A program made the translations under genes and the position numbers. DNA of 64,000 nucleotides from RBG-16-34-14 sp963798865 (GTDB lineage Bacteria > Bacteroidota > Ignavibacteria > Ignavibacteriales > Ignavibacteriaceae): positions 310,001 through 374,000 of the forward strand of contig CAWCVZ010000022.1 of the NCBI GenBank assembly GCA_963798865.1, given 5' to 3'. The notes below the pieces were generated by a model. It did not search any database. It was not told the DNA's origin and saw only the letters and a list, made by a program, of their open reading frames with translations. Below, in pieces: positions 37,874-47,428 of the stretch. Position 1 is the stretch's first letter; each line of letters starts with the position of its first letter.

Positions 37874-39039
37874 TGGACAAATGATTTGTATTGAATTACC
37901 TGATTAAAAAGTGATAAATATTGGTTAGCAATATTATTAATATAAAAGTTCTTTACGTATGATTTATTAAAAATTCCTATTTCTTCCATCTGCTTTTTGT
38001 TATTTAATAATTCAATTAAGCTGGATTGAAATATTTTTTTCTCGCCAAGTTTAATTAAAAAACCTGTGGTTCCATTTTTTAAGAAATCAATCTGCCCCCC
38101 CTTATCATAACATATTACAGGTAAACCACATTCCATTGCCTCAAGAAAAACAATTCCGAATCCTTCATGCATTGCAGTTGAAAGATAAACATCTGAGACG
38201 GATAAATATTCAAACTTTTGTTTATCACTAACTCTTCCTAAAAAAACTACATCGTTATTAAGTTTTAAACTGCTTACAGTTTCCTTCAAATTGGATAATT
38301 CCGGTCCGTCACCAATAATTAATAATTTAGAGGGCAACGTATTTTTAACATTGTTAAATATTTCTAAAAGTTCAGGAATATTTTTTCGCCTGACCAATCT
38401 GCCAACCGTACAAAAAATAAATTTATTGTCCGGAAGATCTAATGAGGCTCGGCTAACTTTAGAAAATTGATTTGGCTTAATACCAAGCGGGATAATATCA
38501 ATCTCCCTTTTTATATTATAAAATTCAATTGCATTTTTTCGAGTATCAGAGGACTGGGCAACAACCTTATCTGCTTTATTGAGAATACTTTTTACAGTTT
38601 GCTTGAGCATTGGAGTTTTATGAGGCGAAAGACTTTTACTTGGATCATAAATATCTCCCCCATGAATTGACAAGACATTGGGAATTTTAAATTTTGAAGC
38701 CACATGTTGACCGACAGGTCCGGTAGGAATAGCAAAATGAGTATTAATTATATCAAAAGAGTTTTTCTCTAATAACTTTCCAGCTTTTTTAATACCAGAT
38801 GGCAAGTAACTTAACATTGAAGCAAGAGACGCAACATTTTGCTTCTTCCTGTTAAAAACTTTAACTCGGAAGACTTCAACTCCGTTAATGTTTTCAATTA
38901 TTTCAAGATCTTTATATAAAGAGGTTATTACACTTACTTTATGACCCTGATTCACTAATTCCTCAGAAATATCTTTACAGATTACACCTCCTCCGCCACC
39001 TATTGGAGGATATTCATAATTAAAAACAAGGATGTTCAT
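37870..39039 (-). CDS. Glycosyltransferase family 4
   Basis: 389 residues, GT-B fold. N-terminal GGGGGVICKDIS (donor/acceptor loop) and IHGGDIYDP; C-terminal VGRLVRRKNIPELLEIF and STAMHEGFGIVFLEAMECGLPVI (E-x7-E). First gene of a unit running 39039 to 28165 (GT4, GlpD, SDR, methyltransferase, UPF0104-PAS, hydroxylase, acyltransferase, UPF0104, AsnB). Overlap with glpD by ATGA indicates coupling. The acceptor is unknown; a lipid-linked acceptor is plausible. Confidence 0.88.
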   Translation of the reverse strand: MNILVFNYEYPPIGGGGGVICKDISEELVNQGHKVSVITSLYKDLEIIENINGVEVFRVKVFNRKKQNVASLASMLSYLPSGIKKAGKLLEKNSFDIINTHFAIPTGPVGQHVASKFKIPNVLSIHGGDIYDPSKSLSPHKTPMLKQTVKSILNKADKVVAQSSDTRKNAIEFYNIKREIDIIPLGIKPNQFSKVSRASLDLPDNKFIFCTVGRLVRRKNIPELLEIFNNVKNTLPSKLLIIGDGPELSNLKETVSSLKLNNDVVFLGRVSDKQKFEYLSVSDVYLSTAMHEGFGIVFLEAMECGLPVICYDKGGQIDFLKNGTTGFLIKLGEKKIFQSSLIELLNNKKQMEEIGIFNKSYVKNFYINNIANQYLSLFNQVIQYKSFVQ

Positions 39040-39471
39040 CTGTTAAGATTTAATTTTATGCTGAAATGACACAGAAATTACAAAGCTTTGCCACATGGAT
39101 TACAATATGCCATTAAAAATGTAAATAAAAAATCTTAACCTTGTACAAATTAAAAAATGAGAATTTGTTTGAAACAAGTATTGTACCATTAAAAAACATA
39201 TAAATCTATTAATAAATAATATTAGAATAGAAAATCTTGTCTCAAATATACACAATGGTAGCGAATAATTATGTGGAGATGTTTATGGCAGGTATTATTT
39301 TAAAAGCCTTAATCCTTATGGTGAAGAATTAATGAGTAGTTTAAGTTCCATTTTTTTTGAATAGAAGGATAATGAACATTATGCGTTAGTTAAAATGTTT
39401 TATTTTTTTGTATTACAACATATTTATATTTTCCTAAATTCTTACAATCAAGCGAAATATCTAGTTAATCA
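39040..39471. other. Intergenic stretch ahead of the lipid/glycan operon
   Basis: 432 A/T-rich bases between the end of a T9SS gene and the start of the GT4-led operon. It must hold that operon's promoter. I recognise no terminator hairpin, gene or RNA. Confidence 0.4.
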
Positions 39472-40977
39472 TTATTTCATCAAAATCATTTTTCGTACAT
39501 CAGTAAACTGATTTTCAACATCTAACCGGTATAGATAAATGCCGCTGGATAAGCTTTCTCCGTTAAAAGTTATTTCATGTTTACCAGCGGGCATTTTACT
39601 ATCAATTAATTCAGCTACTTTTTCTCCAATAATGTTAAAGACCTCTAATTTAACATTACCTTCATTAGGAAGACTAAAACTTATATTTGTTTTGGGGTTA
39701 AATGGATTGGGATAATTCTGTTGAAGCTGATAGGATGAGAATGTTTCTAAAACTTCAAGTTCAACAATATTTGAATATTTATAGTTGTTATTCAAATCAA
39801 TTTGTTTTAATCGGTAACTATATTTGCGTGGGTTTAAGTCATTATCCCTAAAAGAATAATTTTTAATTTCAGTTGATGTTCCGGACCCCGAAACAAAACC
39901 TACTATTATAAAATCACTATTTCCGGATTTTCGTTCAATCTCAAAGCCATGGTTATTCAGTTCTGAGCTGGTTTTCCATTCTAGTATAACATTATTCTTT
40001 TCCAAAAAGCCCTGGAAAGAATTTAACTCTACAGGAAGAATTTGGTCTCCTCCCCAGATTTCAGCTTCCCAAACCGCAGCGGTTTGATTTTGGTTATTAC
40101 TGATTAATGTTAGTTTAATGAATCTCGCCATAACTGCCTGGAATTCGTTTTCAGTATATTCAATTAAATCTGATGTATCAGTTGGAACAACATCGGTCCA
40201 GTTTGTGTTATTAGCAGAAACAGAAATAGAATAAATATATTTCCTTCCCGAATTAAAATTCTGAAAAGAAAAACGAGTTAAACTTACAGCCTTTTCCAGT
40301 CCTAAATCAAAAATTATCCATTGAGGTGTGGGCTGTGCTTTCCACAATGATTGTGAATCATTATCATAATAACCCAACCCATCAAGTGTTTTTCCCGGAT
40401 GATTTGCTGCGTTACTTGTATCAGAGGCATAAGCTAAGTTTATATTCTCTTTATTTAATCCTTCCATCCTTGAAATATGATTTGATGGATTAGTAATATT
40501 TGCAAAATTGTCTCCGGTTAGAATTGTGGATACTATCCCATCAAAATTCCATTCAAGGTTTATTATTTTAGATAGAAAGGGACCAAATGAAGAAGTATTG
40601 GTTAACCTGAATCTACCAATTTTTTTTTTAAGAGTATCAATAAGATCATTACCCGGCATTGAAGCAAAAGTTATTTTTTTTATTCCGTCCAAATTATTTA
40701 TCCCCACACCAAAGTTAGGCAGATTATTTATATCTGATGACCCCGGTACATAAGAAAAACTAAGGCTACCGCCATTAGTTATTTTTGAATAGTAAGTGAA
40801 GGCACACTGATAAGAAGTGAGTTCAAAAGTAGTAGATGTACTTTTTATACAAACATCAAATTCAAATGCGTTTGGAGAAATTAATGCATCGTTTTCAACA
40901 CAAACTTCATAAGCCTGACCGAAAACATTTCCTCCCAAAGTAAACAACAGAACCAAAGCAGCTATCACTTTCATCAT
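39472..40977 (-). CDS. Secreted T9SS protein with cohesin-like N-domain and discoidin (F5/8 C-like) domain
   Basis: 501 residues, intact. Signal peptide MMKVIAALVLLFTLGGNVFG. Residues about 20-160 are a beta-sandwich whose motifs FELTSYQCAF, ITFASMPGND and NFDGIVSTILTGD are shared with the next gene. A discoidin/F5-8C-like domain follows (WKAQPTPQWIIFDLG, ARFIKLTL), a common carbohydrate-binding fold, then an FN3-like module and a T9SS type A sorting domain (QNYPNPFNP, KMILMK). Probably a surface-anchored carbohydrate-binding protein. Lies 146 bases after the related gene at 41124-42044. Confidence 0.78.
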   Translation of the reverse strand: MMKVIAALVLLFTLGGNVFGQAYEVCVENDALISPNAFEFDVCIKSTSTTFELTSYQCAFTYYSKITNGGSLSFSYVPGSSDINNLPNFGVGINNLDGIKKITFASMPGNDLIDTLKKKIGRFRLTNTSSFGPFLSKIINLEWNFDGIVSTILTGDNFANITNPSNHISRMEGLNKENINLAYASDTSNAANHPGKTLDGLGYYDNDSQSLWKAQPTPQWIIFDLGLEKAVSLTRFSFQNFNSGRKYIYSISVSANNTNWTDVVPTDTSDLIEYTENEFQAVMARFIKLTLISNNQNQTAAVWEAEIWGGDQILPVELNSFQGFLEKNNVILEWKTSSELNNHGFEIERKSGNSDFIIVGFVSGSGTSTEIKNYSFRDNDLNPRKYSYRLKQIDLNNNYKYSNIVELEVLETFSSYQLQQNYPNPFNPKTNISFSLPNEGNVKLEVFNIIGEKVAELIDSKMPAGKHEITFNGESLSSGIYLYRLDVENQFTDVRKMILMK

Positions 40978-41123
40978 AACTTTTCCTCATATTTTCTTTA
41001 CATACATAAATCATATGACCGGTGGGCTGTTGGATTTTAGCGAACTGGGTATAAGGATGACACATGCACACTTCTATTTCCCCTTTTAATAAATTCAACT
41101 TAACCATCGTGTCTGAACTATAA

Positions 41124-42044
41124 TTATTTTACTAACATCATTTTTTTGATATCTGAAAACTGATTCGCGATATCAAGTCTGTATACATAAACGCCGCTTG
41201 CCAGGTTTGCACCATTAAAATTAATTTCATGAATCCCTTCCTGCATTTCTGCATCAATCAGTTCAACCACCTGTTCACCAAGAATATTAAATACAGCGAG
41301 TTTAACTTTACCTTCTTTTGGTAAGTTAAATTTTATTATTGTGGATGGATTAAAAGGATTTGGGTAATTCTGATAAAGTTCAAAATCTGAAATCTCAGTA
41401 ATATCATCCGCAGATAATGCTAAGCTTGAATAATGATTGGAAGAGTCTGTAATATTTATAAAAAATGATCCGGTTAGTATTGTTGAAATATTTCCTGAAA
41501 AGTTCCAATCAACAATAGGATCAATATCAAAATAATTTGAACTTTCTATTCTGAATCTTCCAACTCTGATTACCTGGGTAGAAATATTATCGGAACCCGG
41601 CATTGAAGCAAAAGTAAGTTCAGTAGTTCCATCTGCATTATTCACTCCTATACCTATAGAAGGGATATTGCTTAACTCAGAGGTATTTTCTATATAAGAA
41701 AATAAGATTGGACCATTTATAACTGAAGTATCAAAACTTAAAGCTGCCTGGTATGAGGTTAATTCAAAATCTTCAGATGCGCTGTTTAACAATACATCAA
41801 ATTCATAGGTTGTTTGATTTATTTTCTCTCCATTAGAAATGCTCATTAAATATGCAGGTTGAGCTGACAGCCCAGTATGAGAAAGAATAATAAATAATAA
41901 AAAGAATAGAATATTTGAAGAGTAAAAAAATCGTTTTAGCTTCGTTCGCAATCTAATAACATACTTCATAAGTGACTCCAACCAATCTGTGACTATATAA
42001 CCAGTTGAAAAATTATCAATTATTATGCTATTAGTGAATCTCAA
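41124..42044 (-). CDS. Secreted T9SS protein with cohesin-like domain
   Basis: 306 residues, intact; an internal ATG at about residue 26 (MKYVIRL) may be the true start because it directly precedes the signal-like segment ILFFLLFIILSHTGLSA. The beta-sandwich (FELTSYQAALSF, LTFASMPGSDN, NFSGNISTILTGS) is homologous to the N-domain of the gene at 39472 and is followed at once by a T9SS type A sorting domain (QNYPNPFNP, KMMLVK). In effect it is a single binding domain on a surface anchor. It lies 249 bases downstream of the dockerin-tailed beta-helix gene, with a terminator between. Confidence 0.75.
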   Translation of the reverse strand: MRFTNSIIIDNFSTGYIVTDWLESLMKYVIRLRTKLKRFFYSSNILFFLLFIILSHTGLSAQPAYLMSISNGEKINQTTYEFDVLLNSASEDFELTSYQAALSFDTSVINGPILFSYIENTSELSNIPSIGIGVNNADGTTELTFASMPGSDNISTQVIRVGRFRIESSNYFDIDPIVDWNFSGNISTILTGSFFINITDSSNHYSSLALSADDITEISDFELYQNYPNPFNPSTIIKFNLPKEGKVKLAVFNILGEQVVELIDAEMQEGIHEINFNGANLASGVYVYRLDIANQFSDIKKMMLVK

Positions 42045-42243
42045 AATATTTTATAATTTGGTCATTTTTTACTCTCTTGTATTAATTCAATAATTAGTAA
42101 TTTTTACCTAAAAAGTAATATTTAGAATCCGGAAAAGAAGGGAAAATTAAAATCAGACCGTTGTAAAAACTGGTTCTATTCTTATATAAAAAATGGAATA
42201 AAAGAGAAGAGAATTTTTTTTGAAGGATTGGATTAATAAAAAA

Positions 42244-42285
42244 AATCCTTACCATACAATAATAAAATATTATACGATAAGGATT
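42244..42285 (-). terminator. Terminator of the beta-helix gene
   Basis: Minus-strand stem AATCCTTATCGTATAATA paired with TATTATTGTATGGTAAGGATT (imperfect centre) followed by TTTTTTATT, eight bases after the stop at 42293. Confidence 0.78.
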
Positions 42286-42292
42286 AAATAAA

Positions 42293-44398
42293 TTAGTTGG
42301 GTACCTGGGTGGTTTTAAATAAGTTTAGATTTGTTCTGCTATAATCAAGCACATTAATAACTCCATTCATGTCTAAATCACCTATTGTATAACCTGTTTC
42401 AAAGAGATGATTACCTACACTTCCATAATCAATTACATTTATAAGACCATTAATATCACCATCACCGGCATACATAGCCCATTTCCCATTTCCCATATCT
42501 TTCATGGGTTCAGTTCCATATGCTTTATTTGAAGCTGTTGTAAAATCATAAAGTGATGAGTTGGAATTTAACGAAACAGCATTGCTGCTCATTATCCCCA
42601 AATGATTTCTATGTCTTACAACTATATAATAATTGCCTGCCTGAACATTATTAAAACTAACTTTACTTGACCCATCAAGGTCAACAACTACACCATTACT
42701 TTTCAGTAAGCCAACTTTTCTGGCAATTAAGCTTGAAGCGGCTGTACCTGTTCTTAGCTCAAGTAGAACCCAATCAACAATGTTTGAAGGCATTGATGTG
42801 AGATTTTCATTACCGTTATAATTCCACGGATTGCTATTATATGGCTGATTTAATGGAAGATTTCCATTTGTCTGCAGTGTAGTTAACATACTTCCATTAT
42901 TATAAGAACCTTCTAAAAATATTTTAATATTTAAATTAATAGTTGACCCGCTGCCGGAACCTCCATATTCATAAGCACCTATATCAGGACCTAAACCTGT
43001 TGGAATTGGAGTTCCGATAATATCTTCTGTTAAATTGAGATTTACTCCATTATCAATAACTGACGTACCTGCGATTGGCATATAACTTCCGTTTAAAGGA
43101 TTGCTGCCGGAAAGATTACCCAATTGATTAAGAGTAGTACCCGAATTAATAACATGGTTAGTCCCAATGAAATAATTATTTCTTGTTGTTATATTACCAA
43201 GTCCACCTTCAAAATAAAGGTTTCTGAAGATACCTTGACTGATATTATTTGATATATCAATGTCATAACCCGAACCAGAATAAATTCCAATGGCTCCATA
43301 AGTACTATTGTTTACTCTTACAGTATTTATTATTGTATTATTCCAGATTTTAGTGCCAAGTTTTTGTGAACTTGATAAACCCGATTCCAACGCAACATTT
43401 ATTCCACCAATATCTATATCGTGTATTAAATTCCCATAGACTCTACAGGAATCAGAACCCACTACAATAGCATACGCATCATTCATGCTATTTGTCATAT
43501 TATATATGTTATTATACCTACAAATTGTATTTCTTGCATGATTACTTATTGGTTCACCTCCTCCTATATGAATCGGATAAAAGAAACCAAGTGTACTTCC
43601 AGCTTCATTATCGTGAAAAGTGTTATGTTCGATTACTATACCTTTTGACCTTGTACTTAATCCACAGCAGGCAAAACCAGAAACATCATTACCTCTCACA
43701 ATTGTACCAGTCAAATTTGTTCCATCCTGCAAGGGAAATCTTATCCCAATACTAAATACATCACTATAAGCCGAAACCCTAGGTCTGAAATCGCTTATAA
43801 CATTATCTTCGACTGTAAAAACAGTTGGAGTTCCACTATAATTATCATTCGGTCCATATCCCGCGATGCCAAGTGTCCAGTATTTAACAGTGCATCTTCT
43901 AGCTATAGCTCCTGATGTCCAAAGATTAATTCCACCTGATTGTGTCGTACTTGAATAATTTGGATCACCTGTTACATCACAGTCCTGAATTATAAAAGCA
44001 GTTCCGAAACTTCTTACGCCTAAATGGTAACTTATGGAGCATCTTAAATCAAGATTTTCAACTGTATTATAGTTACCATTTCCATCTACAATCATAGTGC
44101 TTCCCGTAGCTTGAACAATTGGTCTAGCACCTGAACCATAGGCTGAATAAACAATCCTGTTCCCGGAAGTTCCGCTCCTACTTATGTCCAAAAAGCCAGT
44201 CCAGTTATCACCTTTTTTAAATAAAATTTGATCCCCGGGGTTATAATTAACTGAGTTTACTTTAGATAAAGTTTTCCAGGGTAAGGATTGCGATGTACCA
44301 TTATTTCCGTCATTACCCTGGGAACTTGACACATAATATGTTGTTTGTGAAAATAATTGGATAGAAAGAAATGAAAAAAATAAAACGAATCTTAGCAT
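42293..44398 (-). CDS. Secreted right-handed beta-helix protein with adhesin-like and dockerin-like C-terminus
   Basis: 701 residues, intact. Signal peptide MLRFVLFFSFLSIQLFS; YYVSSSQGNDGNNGTS and PGDQILFKKGDNWTG open a parallel beta-helix (about 20-480) of the pectate-lyase/chondroitinase-B-like type, suggesting a polysaccharide lyase or binder. Then comes the VDWVLLELR ... YYIVVRHRNHLGIMS domain shared with the esterase at 14963, and two EF-hand-like repeats (GDGDINGLINVIDY, GDLDMNGVINVLDY) with calcium ligands at positions 1, 3, 5 and 12, as in type I dockerins. No T9SS sorting domain is present. Two cohesin-like T9SS genes follow downstream. Confidence 0.8.
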   Translation of the reverse strand: MLRFVLFFSFLSIQLFSQTTYYVSSSQGNDGNNGTSQSLPWKTLSKVNSVNYNPGDQILFKKGDNWTGFLDISRSGTSGNRIVYSAYGSGARPIVQATGSTMIVDGNGNYNTVENLDLRCSISYHLGVRSFGTAFIIQDCDVTGDPNYSSTTQSGGINLWTSGAIARRCTVKYWTLGIAGYGPNDNYSGTPTVFTVEDNVISDFRPRVSAYSDVFSIGIRFPLQDGTNLTGTIVRGNDVSGFACCGLSTRSKGIVIEHNTFHDNEAGSTLGFFYPIHIGGGEPISNHARNTICRYNNIYNMTNSMNDAYAIVVGSDSCRVYGNLIHDIDIGGINVALESGLSSSQKLGTKIWNNTIINTVRVNNSTYGAIGIYSGSGYDIDISNNISQGIFRNLYFEGGLGNITTRNNYFIGTNHVINSGTTLNQLGNLSGSNPLNGSYMPIAGTSVIDNGVNLNLTEDIIGTPIPTGLGPDIGAYEYGGSGSGSTINLNIKIFLEGSYNNGSMLTTLQTNGNLPLNQPYNSNPWNYNGNENLTSMPSNIVDWVLLELRTGTAASSLIARKVGLLKSNGVVVDLDGSSKVSFNNVQAGNYYIVVRHRNHLGIMSSNAVSLNSNSSLYDFTTASNKAYGTEPMKDMGNGKWAMYAGDGDINGLINVIDYGSVGNHLFETGYTIGDLDMNGVINVLDYSRTNLNLFKTTQVPN

Positions 44399-45006
44399 AA
44401 TGTAACTCCATCTCCATTAGTATCTGAATAAAATTATCATCTAACTCGATATTACTCCACCAAATAAATGCCATCGGGAAATAAACCAGCAAAGATGTAT
44501 TATTAATAAACAATTCACTAAATTTTGATAATTTTAGTAGTTTTAATTGGTAGCTGAATGAAAATCATTAAGGAAATATTCTATTTTAGAAAGAGTAATT
44601 TTGGTTTATTAAAATTATGCAAGTAAAAATTACTCGTAATTCCAAGGATATTGAAAATTAGTTTTGAAATAATTTTTATTATTTAATAAGCAAAATAAAG
44701 CAACAAAAATTAATTACCAAGGCTTCCCTTTTTTTTGACCTAATTAAATATTAAAAGATTTAATGCAAAGAACTATATTTATATTTCTTATAATGAGAAA
44801 AAAAATATGCATAAGATGATATAAATTTATTTATTTTGCATTATTTCGAGGCATAGATTTTGTTACAAATAAAAGTCTTTAAAAAGCCAATCTAAAAATG
44901 AAAACTTCAATCAAAAAAATTGTCTGTAACTGACCATGCGAAGCATTTCTAAAATTGGAAAAAACTATTTCGTAAAAAAGATTAATAATTTTATTTTAAG
45001 GTAAAA
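44399..45006. other. Divergent promoter region between two gene clusters
   Basis: 608 A/T-rich bases separate the minus-strand beta-helix gene from the plus-strand polysaccharide locus, so it must hold promoters in both directions. AAGG at 44998-45001 can serve as ribosome site for the ATG at 45007 (or the one at 45016). I see no RNA gene, JUMPstart-like element or coding remnant. Confidence 0.5.
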
Positions 45007-46297
45007 ATGGATATTATGAACAAAATAGATAATGAACAGGTTATTCTCGCAATAATCGGTTTGGGATATGTTGGTCTGCCTCTGGCGGTTGAATTTGGAA
45101 AAAAAATGAAAGTTATTGGTTTTGATATTAATGAAAAAAGAGTTGAAGAATTAAATAAAGGAATCGATAAAACTCTTGAAGTAAACAAAGAGGAATTTTT
45201 AGAAGCTGATAAACTGTGTTTCACTTCAAATCTAAATGATTTGCAGAATGCAGAAGTTTTTATAATTACCGTTCCTACCCCTGTAGATTCATTCAAAAGG
45301 CCAGATTTAACTCCATTGTTAAAAGCTAGTGAACTAGTCGGGAAAGTACTAAAAAAAGGAAATATCGTTATATATGAATCAACTGTTTACCCGGGATGCA
45401 CCGAAGAAAATTGTGTCCCGGTACTTGAACAATACAGCAGCTTAAAATTTAATACTGACTTCTTTTGTGGTTATAGCCCTGAAAGAATTAACCCGGGAGA
45501 TAAAGAACATCGCGTAAATAAAATAAAAAAGATTGTCAGTGGGAGTACTCCTGAAATTGCTGAAGGGATTAATAACCTTTATTCAAAGATAATAACAGCC
45601 GGTACACATCTGGCATCTTCAATTAAAGTAGCTGAAGCTGCAAAGGTAATAGAGAATGCGCAACGGGATATTAATATTGCATTCGTTAATGAACTTGCTA
45701 TGTTATTTGACTTAATGGGAATTGACACAAATGATGTTCTTGCAGGCAGCAAGCACTAAATGGAATTTTCTTCCATTCCAACCTGGTTTGGTTGGCGGAC
45801 ATTGCATTGGTGTAGATCCTTATTATCTTACTCATAAAGCAGTTAATTTTGGCTATAATCCTGAAATTATTCTTGCTGGGCGAAGAATTAATGATGGTAT
45901 GGGCGCATTTGTTGCAAACAAACTTATAAAACAAATGATTAAAAAAGGAGTTAAAGTCAATGGCGCTGATGTTCTTGTTCTTGGAATTACTTTTAAGGAA
46001 AACTGTCCGGATATAAGAAATTCCAAGGTGATTGATATAATTAATGAACTTAAAGAATTTGGATGTAATGTTGATGTTTATGATCCCTGGGCAGATAATG
46101 AGGAAGTGAAGAAGGAGTATGGAATTGAATTGATAGATCAGCAAAAATTATTTTCCAAAAAATATTCCGGGGTTACTTTAGCTGTTTCTCATAAACAATT
46201 TATTGAACTTAATTTTTCTGAAATGAAAAAAAATGGTACCGTATTTTATGATGTGAAGGGAATGATTGACAGAGAAATAAGTGATGCCCGGCTGTAA
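45007..46297 (+). CDS. tviB: Nucleotide-sugar dehydrogenase, TviB/WbpO type (UDP-HexNAc 6-dehydrogenase), one frameshift
   Basis: Oxidises C6 of a UDP-N-acetylhexosamine to a uronic acid with two NAD+. GLGYVG at residues 18-23 binds NAD; ESTVYPGCTEENCVPVLE and GYSPERINPGDKEH are typical for the TviB/WbpO branch rather than plain UDP-glucose dehydrogenase. One extra base near 45740 (TTGCAGGCAGC) breaks the frame; the other frame continues AASTKWNFLPFQPGLVGGHCIGVDPYYL with the catalytic Cys. Normal length of about 430 when joined. First gene of the plus-strand polysaccharide locus. The exact sugar (GlcNAc or GalNAc) is not determined. Confidence 0.87.
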
Positions 46298-46343
46298 AGT
46301 TAATCCCACAAGTTATTAATTCCGAAAAATAAAAGTTTACAAA

Positions 46344-47358
46344 ATGAAAAATAAAATTTTAATTACCGGGGCTGCAGGCTTTATAGGATTTCATCTTTCA
46401 AAAAGATTTTGCAAAGAAGATTAGGAAGTAACGGATTAGATAACCTGAATAATTATTATGATCTTAATCTTAAAAAATCCCGGTTAAGCTTACTGCAGGA
46501 AGAAAAAAATTTTAAATTCCAACTAATTGATTTACAGGCTCGCGAAAAAATTTCAGAACTGTTTAAATTAAATTCATTTGATTATATTGTAAATCTCGCC
46601 GCACAGGCTGGTGTCAGATATTCACTTACCAACCCTTATGCATATATAGATAGCAACATTTCTGGTTTCATTAATATCCTTGAAGGATGTCGTCATTTTC
46701 CGGTTAAACATCTTGTTTATGCTTCTTCAAGCTCTGTATATGGTGCAAATACAAAAATTCCTTTTTCTGTTCATCATAATGTAGATCACCCTCTCTCTTT
46801 ATATGCCGCCACAAAAAAAGCAAATGAGCTGATGGCTCACACTTATTCTAATCTTTATAAAATTCCAACAACAGGCTTGGTTTTTTTACTGTTTATGGAC
46901 CATGGGGAAGACCTGATATGGCGGCTTTTCTATTTACTAAAGCGATTTTAGATAATAAAAGAATAGACGTTTATAACAATGGAAATATGAGAAGAGATTT
47001 TACTTATGTTGATGATATTGTTGAAGGCATTTACAGAATAACAAAAAAAATTCCAGAACCTGACCCGGAATGGAATGGTGAAAATCCTGATACGGCATCA
47101 AGCTTTGCTCCATACAAAATATTTAACATCGGGAATAATCAGCCCGTCCAGTTGATGGAATTCATTGAAACACTTGAAGAACATCTTGGCAGGAAAGCAG
47201 AAAAAAATTTGATGTCGATGCAGCCGGGTGATGTATCTGCAACTTATGCTGATGTGGATGACTTAATGAAAGAGGTAGGGTTTAAACCTAAAACTGATAT
47301 AAAAGAAGGGGTGAAAAAATTTGTTGAATGGTACAGGACTTATTACCAGGTAGAATAA
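46344..47358 (+). CDS. UDP-glucuronate 4-epimerase-like SDR, several frameshifts
   Basis: Starts at ATG 46344 with the NAD motif GAAGFIG (9-15). The frame is lost at KED near 46425 (two small indels before GLDNLNNYYDL) and again near 46885, where GLVFLLFMDHG should read FFTVYGPWGRPDMA. Signatures SSSSVYGANTKIPF, YAATKKANELMAHTYS and RRDFTYVDDIVEGI identify the CapI/LpsL-type UDP-uronate 4-epimerase. It would turn UDP-GlcA (or a related UDP-uronate from the dehydrogenase just upstream) into the galacto form. Lies 46 bases after the dehydrogenase. Breaks are probably sequencing errors. Confidence 0.83.
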
Positions 47359-47428
47359 TAATATAATTCTTTCTAATCTGCTTTTTCAATTAATGAATCA
47401 AATAATTACCTCTTTTAAAAAATAATAA

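Noticed and set aside
41041..41107. Short minus-strand reading frame ahead of the 39472 gene
   Set aside because: No ribosome site or homology; it overlaps the leader of the T9SS gene and looks random.
44399..45006. Possible replication origin or riboswitch in the A/T-rich divergent region
   Set aside because: No cluster of DnaA boxes and no recognisable riboswitch core; plain A/T-rich promoter DNA explains it.
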